Source: Marilutibacter maris (GTDB taxonomy: Bacteria > Pseudomonadota > Gammaproteobacteria > Xanthomonadales > Xanthomonadaceae). From it: a DNA stretch of 39,274 nt. Position 1 is the stretch's first letter; every line of letters begins with the position of its first letter. Location of the stretch: NCBI RefSeq assembly GCF_006546735.2, contig NZ_VICD02000053.1, positions 1 to 39,274 on the forward strand. The letters run 5' to 3'. The position numbers were made by a program, and so were the translations under genes. Positions 23,040 through 31,046 of this stretch are shown here, piece by piece. The notes beneath the pieces were generated by a model. That model saw nothing but the letters and a program-made list of their open reading frames with translations, was not told where the DNA came from and did no database searches.

Positions 23040-23618
23040 ACTCGCGTCAGAAAGTGAGGTGAGGAGCTTCTGCTGTTGCTGATTGGCCTTGTGATGCAGG
23101 GCTAGATCTCGTAGCAGATACGGATGGGTAGAGCGAACCAGCTCAAAGGTATCTCGAATGACTCGGTCAATGCGCGGGCCACGCCCCGCTAGCAATGCCA
23201 CTGCTAGAGCGGGAGTAACAAGGCCAAGAACCTCAGGATACGGTGATGTGTTGAAAGCCAAGGCCTGGAGAGCATGCGCCCGCCTGAGGCTGTGCGGTTC
23301 AGTATCTGCAATGCTCACCAGCTCTGTGGCCCACTCTCCAGCCAATTGTGGGTTGACCTTGGCCAGAGCTCCAACCGGCCAGGATGCAACTGTAACGACT
23401 CGATTTGGCTCGCTCTGCTCCTTGGCCGCGGCGAAAGCTTTGGAAAGCGCGGCCAACTGCTCTTTGCCATGGAATTGTTCCGCAGCAGCCGTAATAGATT
23501 GGCACCGATACCAGGCATGAGTAATGGTATCGGCTAGCTTGAGCGCAGCCTTAGGGTCGATAGCAGCAAGACGAGAGACCTGAGCTCGGCCTTGGACGTC
23601 GCTTGCGGAAACTTCCAT
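23034..23618 (-). CDS. Cassette E: helical hypothetical protein, first cassette
   Basis: This 194-residue soluble protein is mostly alpha-helical by eye (AALKLADTITHAWYRCQSITAAAEQF, QLAALSKAFAAAKEQ, AHALQALAFNTSP). The repeat-like spacing suggests a HEAT/ARM- or TPR-type solenoid. No catalytic motif is apparent. It is the promoter-proximal cassette in the array's reading direction. The ATG is four nt from an imperfect core box (ATTAGAT), and the TAA stop is inside the attC site 5 box. Function unknown. Confidence 0.72.
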   Translation of the reverse strand: MEVSASDVQGRAQVSRLAAIDPKAALKLADTITHAWYRCQSITAAAEQFHGKEQLAALSKAFAAAKEQSEPNRVVTVASWPVGALAKVNPQLAGEWATELVSIADTEPHSLRRAHALQALAFNTSPYPEVLGLVTPALAVALLAGRGPRIDRVIRDTFELVRSTHPYLLRDLALHHKANQQQQKLLTSLSDASI

Positions 23619-23622
23619 GGAG

Positions 23623-23629
23623 ATCTAAT
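23623..23629 (-). other. Core-box-like boundary before cassette E (possible attI or scar)
   Basis: ATTAGAT on the minus strand matches GTTRRRY at all but the first base and sits just before the cassette E start. The DNA to its right lacks the palindromic structure of an attC, so it may be the remnant of an attI site. This is inference from position. Confidence 0.4.
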
Positions 23630-23891
23630 TTGCTAGTAGGCCACGAAGATGAGGTGGTATCCGATTCTTGATCAGCTACCGGGTCGCGTCAATCGCGAAA
23701 GTCCTGCCAGAAATCAACAATTTTGCCGGCGGTCGTGATGTGCCCGACGGGTCATCATTCTTGTCGAAGGCGGGATATGAAGTCAGTGCGTGCGAAAGAG
23801 ATGGCTTCTTGTTCGCACAGTGTGCCGGCGCGATCGATGCTCGGGCCCCTGCTCAAGGTACGGAATGGACCCGGCGGCTCTGTTCGTTGTC

Positions 23892-25652
23892 TCAACTGTC
23901 CCCAGGGCTGCGCGTTTCCTGCCCTGATGGCGGCTTGCCGTCTTCGTTCAACGCGCGTCCCTCCGGCACCTTACCCCGCCCGAACATCTCCCCGAAGAAG
24001 TCCCCCTCGTTCCAGCGCGGTCGTTCCGGCGCGTCGGCGATGCGTTGGCCGATTTCGGCGTTGAGGTGCGCCAGGCGCGCGGCGTCGTCGTAGCGGATCG
24101 GTTGCGAGGCGTCGTCGCCGGGGCGGTGGTAGTGCTCGCGCAGGAAGGCGCCGTTGATCGCGCGGGCGTCGATGCCGTCGCGGCCCTGGTAGCCGCCGAC
24201 CAGGTAGATCGACGGCACCCCGGCGCGGATGAAGGCGTACTGGTCGCTGCGCACGAAGATCGATTCTTCCGGGATCGGGTCCGGCGACAGCGTCACCCCG
24301 ATCTTGGCGGCGGCGGCCTCGACCAGCGCTTGCAGGCTGGAGTGTTCGATACCGACCGGGACCGCGTCGCTGGTCGGCGCCAGCAGCACCGGCATGTCCA
24401 TGTTGACGTTGGCGACCAGCGCGTCGGCGGCGACGGTCGGGTGGCGGGCGAACCATTCCGCGCCGAGCAGGCCCTTCTCCTCGGCGGTGACCGCAACGAA
24501 CAGCAGCGAGCGCTTCGGCGGCTGCGGCGATTGCGCCAGCCGCTTGGCGGCCTCCAGCATGATCGCCACGCCCAGGGCGTTGTCCAGCGCGCCGTTGTAG
24601 ATCGAATCGCCGTCGACCGCGGCGCCGATGCCGATGTGGTCGAGGTGGGCGCTGAACACCACGTGCTCGGCGGCCAGTGCCGGGTCGCTGCCGGGCAGCA
24701 CGCCGACGACGTTGCGCGATTGCACCGGTTCGATCCGGCTGCGCGAAGCCAGGGTCGCGGTGCCGGGCAGGTCGAAGCCGTGCAGGGTCCCGGCGTCGAG
24801 GTCGGCGAACAGCTGGCGTGCGCTGTGTCCGCCGGCATCGAGCAGGCGCGGTGCGGCGGCGGCGCTGACCCGGGCGATCACCCGCAACTGCGGGAAGGTG
24901 TCCAGGGCGACGCCGTCCGCGCCGCGCAGGCGCATGCCCGGGCGCCGCCAGTTGTCGGCGCGGTGCGCCCACGGGCTGCGCGCGTCCTCGGCATCGGTGG
25001 ACACGAAGATCGCGCCGACCGCGCCGCGCGCGGCCAGTTCGCGCAGCTTCTCGCGGCCGGAGGCGTGGAAGGCGCGGCGGTCGGTATCGAAGGCCGCCGG
25101 CGCGCCGTTGAACAGCACCGCGATCCTGCCGCGCAGGTCGAGCCCGGCGAAGTCGTCGTGCCCCAACGACGGTGCATGCACGCCCTGGCCGACGAACACC
25201 ATCGGCGCGGTCACGCGCGCCTCGGCGGCATTGAAGTCGGCATCGGGCAGGAACTCGCGCTCGAACGCCAGCGCGACATCGCCGCCGTCGCGATGCACCA
25301 TCAGCGCCGCGCCCTCGGCCTCGCGGGTGGCGGCCAGCATCGGCACGCTCTGGTAGTAGCTGCGCTGGCCCTGGTCATCCTGGGCGGCCGGGGCCAGGCC
25401 GGTCGCGCGCATGCGCTGGGCCACGTACAGCGCGGCCAGATCGTGGCCGCGGCGGCCGGCCTCGCGGCCCTCCAACAGGTCGTCGGCGAGGAAGCGCACA
25501 TCGGCCTCGATCCGGCGCGCGTCGGCACCGGCGCTGGCATCGTAGGGCTCGGGCTCGGGCGCCGTCGGAGCCGGGGCCGGTTGGCAGGCGGCGATGGCGA
25601 CAGCGACAGCGACAATCAGGACCTGCGGAGCGAAACGATTCGGGATGCGCAT
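23892..25652 (-). CDS. M28-family zinc aminopeptidase, lipoprotein
   Basis: This 586-residue protein is anchored through lipobox AIAAC (Cys23). A PA-like insert (about 130-280, VFVGQGVHAPSLGHDDFAGLDLRGRIAVLFNG) precedes the M28 catalytic domain. The zinc and catalytic residues appear in order: FSAHLDHIG (His, Asp), GALDNALGVA (Asp), TAEEKGLLGA (Glu-Glu), NVNMDMPV (Asp) and REHYHRPGDD (His). Such enzymes release N-terminal amino acids from peptides in the periplasm or at the outer membrane. The C-terminal ~25 residues (PEGRALNEDGKPPSGQETRSPGDS) are a low-complexity tail reaching towards the cassette array. Confidence 0.92.
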   Translation of the reverse strand: MRIPNRFAPQVLIVAVAVAIAACQPAPAPTAPEPEPYDASAGADARRIEADVRFLADDLLEGREAGRRGHDLAALYVAQRMRATGLAPAAQDDQGQRSYYQSVPMLAATREAEGAALMVHRDGGDVALAFEREFLPDADFNAAEARVTAPMVFVGQGVHAPSLGHDDFAGLDLRGRIAVLFNGAPAAFDTDRRAFHASGREKLRELAARGAVGAIFVSTDAEDARSPWAHRADNWRRPGMRLRGADGVALDTFPQLRVIARVSAAAAPRLLDAGGHSARQLFADLDAGTLHGFDLPGTATLASRSRIEPVQSRNVVGVLPGSDPALAAEHVVFSAHLDHIGIGAAVDGDSIYNGALDNALGVAIMLEAAKRLAQSPQPPKRSLLFVAVTAEEKGLLGAEWFARHPTVAADALVANVNMDMPVLLAPTSDAVPVGIEHSSLQALVEAAAAKIGVTLSPDPIPEESIFVRSDQYAFIRAGVPSIYLVGGYQGRDGIDARAINGAFLREHYHRPGDDASQPIRYDDAARLAHLNAEIGQRIADAPERPRWNEGDFFGEMFGRGKVPEGRALNEDGKPPSGQETRSPGDS

Positions 25653-25740
25653 CGGTGATGACGGGGCCGGACGGATGCGCAGCGTACCGCGATGGCCTCC
25701 CGCCGTCGGGCGATCCCCCGCACTGCGTTAAGCTGCACCG

Positions 25741-26478
25741 ATGTTCGAACTGGCCGGCGTCCGCAAGCGCTACGCAGCGACCACCGCGCTCGACGGCGTC
25801 GACCTGTCGATCGTCAGTGGCGCCACCACCGCCCTGATCGGTCCCAGCGGCGCCGGCAAGTCGACCGTGCTGCGGATGCTGATCGGGCTGGAATGGCCGG
25901 ATGCCGGCGAGGTGCGCTTCGACGGCGAACCGTTGCAGCGCGCGCGCCTGCCCGAGCAGCGGCGCCGGATCGGCTACGTGATCCAGGAGGGCGGGCTGTT
26001 CCCGCACATGAGCGCGGCCGACAACGCCGCCCTGCTGGCGCGCACCCTGGGCTGGCCGCGCGCGCGCATCGAGGCGCGTCTGGACGAGCTGGCGCGGCTG
26101 TGCCGGTTGCCGGCCGACGCGCTGCGGCGTTATCCGGCCGAGCTGTCCGGCGGCCAGCGCCAGCGGGTCGGCCTGGTGCGCGCGCTGATGCTGGACCCGC
26201 CGGTGCTGCTGCTGGACGAGCCGCTGGGCGCGCTGGACCCGATCATCCGCCACGAGCTGCAGGCGCAGATGCGCGAACTGTTCGCGACCCTGCACAAGAC
26301 CGTGGTGATGGTCACCCACGATGTCGCCGAGGCCGCGTATCTGGCCGACACCCTGGTGCTGCTGCGGCGCGGGCGCATCGTCCAGCAGGGCAGCGCGCGC
26401 GATCTGCACGATGCCCCGGCCACGCCGTTCGTGCGCGAGTTCCTGCACGCCCAGCGCAGCCTGGAGGAGTGCCTGTGA
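25741..26478 (+). CDS. ABC transporter ATPase, osmoprotectant/betaine (OpuCA/ProV-like) type
   Basis: This 245-residue ATPase has Walker A GPSGAGKST (about 36-44), Q-loop YVIQEGGLF, signature LSGGQRQRVG, Walker B VLLLDEPLGALD and switch His in VTHD. It lacks the C-terminal CBS pair of ProV/OpuCA. Its stop overlaps the start of the binding-protein/permease gene (GTGA), so the two form one importer. The family takes up glycine betaine, choline or related compounds; the exact substrate cannot be read here. Confidence 0.92.
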   Translation: MFELAGVRKRYAATTALDGVDLSIVSGATTALIGPSGAGKSTVLRMLIGLEWPDAGEVRFDGEPLQRARLPEQRRRIGYVIQEGGLFPHMSAADNAALLARTLGWPRARIEARLDELARLCRLPADALRRYPAELSGGQRQRVGLVRALMLDPPVLLLDEPLGALDPIIRHELQAQMRELFATLHKTVVMVTHDVAEAAYLADTLVLLRRGRIVQQGSARDLHDAPATPFVREFLHAQRSLEECL

Positions 26479-27971
26479 GTCGCCTCGGCCGGATGGTCCT
26501 GGCGGCGATGGCTGTCGTGCTCACGCTCGTGCTCGCGGTGGCGACCACGGCCACCGCCGCCGAGCCGCTGCGCATCGGCAGCAAGAACTTCACCGAATCG
26601 GTGATCCTGGCCGAGATCGGCGCCCGTGCCGGCCGCGCCCAGGGCCGCGACATCGAGCACCGGCGCCAGCTCGGCGGCACCCGCATCCTCTGGCGCGCGC
26701 TGGAGAACGGCAGCATCGACGCCTATCCCGAGTACACCGGGACGCTGGCCCAGGAGCTGCTGCAGATGCCCGGCGCCAGCGACGATGCACTGCGCGCGGC
26801 GCTGGCCGAACGCGGACTGGCGATGACCGGGCCGCTGGGCTTCGACAACACCTATGCGCTGGGCATGCGCGCCGATCGCGCGCTGGCGCTGGGGATCGAT
26901 TCGATCTCCGACCTGGCCGCGCATCCGGGGCTGAAGATCGGCCTGAGCAACGAGTTCATGCAGCGCGCCGACGGCTGGCCGGGCCTGAGCGCGGCCTACG
27001 GGCTGCCGCAGCGCGCCAATGGCCTCGATCACGACCTGGCCTACCGCGGGCTGCAAAGCGGCGCGATCGACGTCATCGACCTCTACAGCACCGACGCGGA
27101 GATCGACTACTACGACCTGGCCGTGCTCGCGGACGACCGCCGCTTCTTCCCCGCCTATCGCGCGGTGTTCCTGTACCGCGCCGACCTGGACGCGCGCGCG
27201 CCGGACTGGAGCGCGACCCTGGAGGCGATGGCCGGGCGCATCGACGCGACCGCGATGCGGCGGCTCAATGCGCGGGTCAAGCTCGGCCGCGAGAGCGAGG
27301 CCGCGGTCGCCGCCGACTGGCTCGGGGTCGAGGCGCCGCAGGCCGGCGGTCGCACGGCACGGATCGCACGCCGCACCGTCGAGCACCTCGGCCTGGTCGG
27401 GGTGTCGCTGGCACTGGCGCTGCTGGTGGCGTTGCCGCTGGGCGTGCTGGCCGCGCGCCGGCGCCGGCTCGGACAGCTGGTGCTGTCGCTGACCGGGTTG
27501 CTGCAGACCCTGCCGTCGCTGGCGGTGTTCGTGTTCATGATCCCGTTGTTCGGGATCGGCGCCGGTCCGGCGATCGCGGCGCTGTTCCTGTACAGCCTGT
27601 TGCCGATCGTGCGCAACACCCACGCCGGCATCACCGGGATTCCACGCGAGTTGCGCGAAACTGCCGCCGCGCTCGGCCTGCCCCCGCGCACGCGGCTGTG
27701 GCGGGTCGAACTGCCACTGGCGCTGCGCACCATCCTGGCCGGCATCAAGACCGCGGCGGTGATCAACGTCGGTACCGCCACGCTCGGCGCACTGATCGGC
27801 GCCGGCGGCTACGGCCAGCCCATCCTGACCGGCATCCGCCTCGACGACATCGGCCTGATCCTGGAGGGCGCGGTGCCGGCGGCGGCGCTTGCGCTGGCGG
27901 TGCAGGGTCTGTTCGAGCTGGTCGAGCGCGCGCTGACCCCGCGCGGCCTGCGTCTGGCGCCGCGCCGTTGA
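26475..27971 (+). CDS. Fused substrate-binding protein-permease of an osmoprotectant-type ABC importer
   Basis: This 498-residue protein begins at GTG 26475, with GGAGG 8 nt upstream; the start overlaps the ATPase stop. After a signal-like segment (residues 5-28) comes an OpuAC-type binding domain (about 30-290), starting with IGSKNFTESVILAEI and containing YPEYTGTL and DLYSTDAEIDYYDL, the usual betaine/choline-binding layout. The permease domain (about 300-490) has the EAA-like loop GIPRELRETAAALGLPPRTRLWRVELPLAL. The binding domain precedes the permease, the reverse of OpuABC-type fusions. Periplasmic binding and inner-membrane transport would thus be on one chain. Confidence 0.92.
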   Translation: MSRLGRMVLAAMAVVLTLVLAVATTATAAEPLRIGSKNFTESVILAEIGARAGRAQGRDIEHRRQLGGTRILWRALENGSIDAYPEYTGTLAQELLQMPGASDDALRAALAERGLAMTGPLGFDNTYALGMRADRALALGIDSISDLAAHPGLKIGLSNEFMQRADGWPGLSAAYGLPQRANGLDHDLAYRGLQSGAIDVIDLYSTDAEIDYYDLAVLADDRRFFPAYRAVFLYRADLDARAPDWSATLEAMAGRIDATAMRRLNARVKLGRESEAAVAADWLGVEAPQAGGRTARIARRTVEHLGLVGVSLALALLVALPLGVLAARRRRLGQLVLSLTGLLQTLPSLAVFVFMIPLFGIGAGPAIAALFLYSLLPIVRNTHAGITGIPRELRETAAALGLPPRTRLWRVELPLALRTILAGIKTAAVINVGTATLGALIGAGGYGQPILTGIRLDDIGLILEGAVPAAALALAVQGLFELVERALTPRGLRLAPRR

Positions 27972-28027
27972 CGCGGCCGGGGCGGTTCCGCCCGGCGGCA
28001 CCCCTTCCCGATCCAGAGGACACCGTC

Positions 28028-28786
28028 ATGCCCCCGATCCAGCGTCATCGCATCCGGCTGCCGGACGTGGACTTCAGCCGCAAGCTGGAGAGCGACGTGT
28101 ATTTCATGCTCGACGACGCCGACGGCGGCAGCCGGCGGATCCGCTTCCACGACTACGACGCCATCTACGCGGTGCCGGGCCTGTACGAGCAGATCTTCTA
28201 CGAGCGGCTCAAGTGCGATTCGCCGCGATTCCTGGCGCAGCGGCTGGAAGAGGTGCTCGCCGCCGCCGGCGACGACCTCAACCGCCAGCGGGTGTTCGAT
28301 TTCGGCGCCGGCAACGGGATGATGGGCGAGGCGCTGGCCCACCACGGCGTGTCGCGCCTGGTCGGGCTCGACATCTCCGCGGCCGCGGAATCGGCGCTGC
28401 ACCGCGACCGTCCCGGGCTGTACGACGCCTATTACGCCGCCGACATTACCGGCGACGCCCCAAGCCTGCGCGAGGCGCTGCGACGCTGGCACTTCACCTG
28501 CCTGACCACGGTCGCGGCGCTGGGATACCACGACATTCCCGCCGCGGCGTTCCGCGAGGCCTTCAACCTGGTCGGCGACGGCGGCTGGATCGCCTTCAAC
28601 ATCAAGGAGACCTTCCTCGGCGAGTCCGACGACAGCGGCTTCGCGGTGTTCATCAAACGCCTGATCGCGGGCGAGTTCCTGCAGCTGTACCACCTGGAAC
28701 GCTACCGCCACCGCATCTCGATCGAGGGCAATCCGCTGTACTACTGCGCGGTGATCGGCCGCAAGCTGGCGCCGCTGGTGGCGTGA
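28028..28786 (+). CDS. Class I SAM-dependent methyltransferase
   Basis: This 252-residue protein has methyltransferase motif I VFDFGAGNGMMG (about 89-100), an acidic motif II VGLDIS, and a fold-typical order through CLTTVAALGYHDIP and GWIAFNIKETF. The N-terminal ~70 residues (DVDFSRKLESDVYFMLDDADGGSRRIRFHDYDAIYAVPGLYEQI) resemble a substrate-binding cap. The substrate is not identifiable. AGAGGA lies seven nt before ATG 28028. It follows the ABC importer by 56 bp and may share its transcript. Confidence 0.87.
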   Translation: MPPIQRHRIRLPDVDFSRKLESDVYFMLDDADGGSRRIRFHDYDAIYAVPGLYEQIFYERLKCDSPRFLAQRLEEVLAAAGDDLNRQRVFDFGAGNGMMGEALAHHGVSRLVGLDISAAAESALHRDRPGLYDAYYAADITGDAPSLREALRRWHFTCLTTVAALGYHDIPAAAFREAFNLVGDGGWIAFNIKETFLGESDDSGFAVFIKRLIAGEFLQLYHLERYRHRISIEGNPLYYCAVIGRKLAPLVA

Positions 28787-28793
28787 TCGCGCA

Positions 28794-28814
28794 CGGCCCG
28801 CGTCGAGCGGGCCG
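28794..28814. terminator. Hairpin between convergent genes
   Basis: Arms CGGCCCGC / GCGGGCCG with a 5-nt loop lie between the stops of the methyltransferase (+) and the Coa1-family gene (-). There is no U-tract on either strand, so its role as a bidirectional terminator rests on position. Confidence 0.4.
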
Positions 28815-28824
28815 CGGCGTGGCG

Positions 28825-29331
28825 TCAGTCGGTATCCAGGGGCTTGGCCGCGCCTGACTTGCGGACGTCGGTGTCGTCCCCGTCTTCGGCGCCGTCGGCG
28901 CTCGCGGCATTGGCGAGCAGGTCGATCTCGCGGTCGGGCAGCGCGACCACCAGGGTCTGGTAGCTCCAGCGCTTGCGCTTGCGGGTCGCCTCGACATAGA
29001 CGGTGGCCTCGCCGTCGGGGCCTTCCACCCCGATCGACAGGTCGGCCTCGCCGGCGTCGTTGTTGATGTTGATGTTGCCGCTGGGCATGAAGCCGGCCTC
29101 GATCGGCTCGCCCAGCGCCGCCACCACCTCGGCCGAGGCACGCGCCTCGGCCAGCGCGTGCCGGTAGGGTTCGGACGAGCGCATCATGCCCGAGACCAGC
29201 GACAGCAGGCCGAAGATCGCCGCCGCCATCAGCCCCAGCAAGGACAGGCCGATGACCGGCACCGCCCATTTCCAGTTGCGCTGCCACCAGTTGCGTTGAC
29301 CGATGGCGCCGGCCGCCTCGTGCTGTGTCAT
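28825..29331 (-). CDS. Coa1-family (cytochrome c oxidase assembly-like) membrane protein
   Basis: This 168-residue protein has one N-terminal transmembrane segment (about 24-47, VPVIGLSLLGLMAAAIFGLLSLV). A periplasmic beta-rich domain follows, with VVAALGEPIEAGFMPSGNININNDAGEADLSIGVEGPDGEATVYVEA, the signature of the bacterial Coa1/DUF1440-like group. The C-terminal ~30 residues are acidic and disordered-looking. The family name derives from a mitochondrial assembly factor; a role in oxidase assembly in bacteria is not shown. Start ATG 29331 (MTQHEAAG) was chosen over the longer frame, which runs through the intergenic terminator. Confidence 0.8.
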   Translation of the reverse strand: MTQHEAAGAIGQRNWWQRNWKWAVPVIGLSLLGLMAAAIFGLLSLVSGMMRSSEPYRHALAEARASAEVVAALGEPIEAGFMPSGNININNDAGEADLSIGVEGPDGEATVYVEATRKRKRWSYQTLVVALPDREIDLLANAASADGAEDGDDTDVRKSGAAKPLDTD

Positions 29332-29426
29332 GTCTGTTGGGCCCCCTGCCCGATACCGTCCGCGATCGCGTTCCAGTCTGTCGGCCGCGGTCGCACGGTT
29401 CAAGTCGGTGTGGCCGGTGTCGCGCG

Positions 29427-29456
29427 CAAACAAAACGGCCGCCCGGAGGCGGCCGT
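29427..29456 (-). terminator. Intrinsic terminator of the outer-membrane protein gene
   Basis: Arms ACGGCCGCC / GGCGGCCGT with a 4-nt loop are followed on the minus strand by TTTGTTTG, a standard U-rich tail. It lies about 24 nt past the stop of the beta-barrel gene. Confidence 0.85.
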
Positions 29457-29479
29457 GGAAGCAGGGTTCGAATCGCGGG

Positions 29480-30019
29480 TCAGAAACGCGCTTCGATGCC
29501 CAGGGTGAAGGTGCGCACGTCGACGTCCGCATCGAAGGGCTTGGCCTTGATGAAGTCGTAGTTCAGGCCCAGGCCGAAGGTCGGGCTGAAGTCGTAGCCG
29601 ACACCGACGCCGAAGTACGGATCGGTCGAGGAGTCCTCGGCGCGGCCGAACCCGGTGACCGAGACGTCGGTGGTGGTGCGGATCACGCCAGCGCGGCCGG
29701 AGATGTAGAAGCCGTGGTGCGGGTCGGTGAAGTTGCGCTTGCCGGTCACGCCCAGGCCGAAGCCGTCGATCTCGGCCGACCCGGTGCTGTCGGAGTCCTC
29801 GCCGAGATTGCTGTAGAAGCCCTCGATCGCGATCGTGCTGTTGAAGTAGTAGCCACCGCGCAGGCTGAAGGCGGTGTCGCTGCCGTCCGCGCCGTCGACT
29901 TCGATGTCGCTGTTGCCGACTTCGCCACGCACGAACATGCCCGCGCCGTTGGCGGCCATCGCGGTGGTGGAGAAGCCGCCCAGGGCCAGGGCGATCGAAA
30001 GGGCCAGGGTCTTGTTCAT
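29480..30019 (-). CDS. Small outer-membrane beta-barrel protein
   Basis: This 179-residue protein has a signal peptide ending STTAMA|AN (about residue 22) followed by alternating amphipathic strands with aromatic ends (GGYYFNSTIAIEGFYSNLG, GFYISGRAGVIRTT, YFGVGVGYDFSPTFGLGLNYDFI). It ends in a C-terminal Phe (IEARF), the usual BAM recognition end. It fits the 8-strand OmpA/OmpX-like porin family; the precise role is unknown. Start ATG 30019 gives a normal signal peptide. Confidence 0.88.
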   Translation of the reverse strand: MNKTLALSIALALGGFSTTAMAANGAGMFVRGEVGNSDIEVDGADGSDTAFSLRGGYYFNSTIAIEGFYSNLGEDSDSTGSAEIDGFGLGVTGKRNFTDPHHGFYISGRAGVIRTTTDVSVTGFGRAEDSSTDPYFGVGVGYDFSPTFGLGLNYDFIKAKPFDADVDVRTFTLGIEARF

Positions 30020-30170
30020 CTGGGATGATCCTTGATTCGGTGTCCGCCCGTCATTGGGCCGCCGGCACCATGCCCAAGCCACCGGCCCGAGTCAACTCAG
30101 CGGCCATGACAGGCATTCCGCGACGGCGGTCACGGCGACTTCGCGAACGCGGGCGCGGGTCGGCGCCGGA

Positions 30171-30944
30171 TCAGTGATCGCGGCGGCGGAACGGCAGCAC
30201 GGTGCCGGTTTCCTCGTCGTCCCGGCGCTGCCAGATCACCGGCACGTCGCGCGGCGACTGCGGCTCCAGCTCGTTGCGGTCGGCCTCGGCGGTGGCGTCC
30301 AGCTCTTCCTCGTCCTCCCAGCTGTAGCGCTTGCGCGGCGGCTGCGGGTCGAGCCGGCTGAACAGCCAGGCCGCGACCACTCCGCCCAGCGCACCGCCCA
30401 GGTGCGCCTGCCACGACACCCCCGGCTCGCGCGGCAGCACCGTCAGCAGCATGCCGCCGTAGAACAGGAACGCGGCCATCGACGCCGCCACCGCCGGACG
30501 GTCGCGGCGCAGCAGGCCGAGCAGGAACACCATGAACATCAGCCCGTGGGTCAGGCCGCTGGCGCCGAGGTGGTGGCTGCCGGGATGGCCGAGCAGCCAG
30601 GCGCCCAGGCCGGAGCCGATCCAGATCAGCGGCAGCGCCCGCGCGGTCGCCTTCGGATACATGCCGCCGGCGAGGGTGCCGAGCATCAGCAGGGCGATCG
30701 CGTTCGCCGCCAGATGCTCGAACGAGCCGTGCAGCAGCGGCGCGGTCAGCACTCCGAGCAGGCCGCTCCATTCGCCCGGGTTCACCGTCCAGCGACCGAC
30801 ATCGAAGCCCGGCTGTGCCAGGAACACCGCGGTCAGCACGCCGATGAAGGCGAGGCTGAGGTTGAACGCGCGCAGCCAGCGGCGCTTGTCGGCCTGGCGC
30901 TGGGCCTGGCTGTCGGGGATCTCGGCGTCGGTCGGCAGGTGCAT
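30171..30944 (-). CDS. Rhomboid-family intramembrane serine protease
   Basis: This 257-residue polytopic protein has the rhomboid catalytic dyad: Ser129 in GASG and His181 in QAHLGGALGG. The conserved HGSFEHLAAN motif (His77, Asn81) lies in helix 2. About six membrane helices run from 28 to 200. The C-terminal ~60 residues are cytoplasmic, acidic then basic (KRYSWEDEEELDATAEADRNELEP...RRRDH). I chose ATG 30944; the longer frame starts at GTG 30953, and neither has a clear ribosome site. Substrates are unknown. Confidence 0.92.
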   Translation of the reverse strand: MHLPTDAEIPDSQAQRQADKRRWLRAFNLSLAFIGVLTAVFLAQPGFDVGRWTVNPGEWSGLLGVLTAPLLHGSFEHLAANAIALLMLGTLAGGMYPKATARALPLIWIGSGLGAWLLGHPGSHHLGASGLTHGLMFMVFLLGLLRRDRPAVAASMAAFLFYGGMLLTVLPREPGVSWQAHLGGALGGVVAAWLFSRLDPQPPRKRYSWEDEEELDATAEADRNELEPQSPRDVPVIWQRRDDEETGTVLPFRRRDH

Positions 30945-31046
30945 GAAACACACATGGCAGCCGCCGGCGCCGATTGCAAGCCGGCGCCCGTCCCGGCCGT
31001 GCGGGCGGCTGTGTTTCGCGGACGGGACGGTCGCGCGGCCGTCCGC

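Larger units (their letters stand above)
21163..23629 (-). mobile_element. Integron gene-cassette array without integrase (CALIN-type), five cassettes
   Basis: Five attC sites, each exactly 60 bp, alternate with five single-gene cassettes, all reading on the minus strand. Each gene starts 1-7 nt after a GTTRRRY-type core box. In four of five, the stop codon TAA is embedded in the downstream RYYYAAC box. No tyrosine-recombinase gene is present in the window, so by definition this is a cluster of attC sites lacking an integron integrase. Composition is lower in GC than the host genes. With no nearby Pc promoter visible, expression of these cassettes is uncertain. Confidence 0.88.

Noticed and set aside
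23668-24093. Plus-strand frames next to the cassette array as an integrase remnant
   Set aside because: No tyrosine-recombinase motif (RxxxHxxR...Y) or integron-specific insert is visible in any frame.
29455-29480. tRNA-like T-arm (GGTTCGAATC)
   Set aside because: The flanking sequence is a terminator and the end of the beta-barrel gene; no cloverleaf or acceptor stem can be formed.
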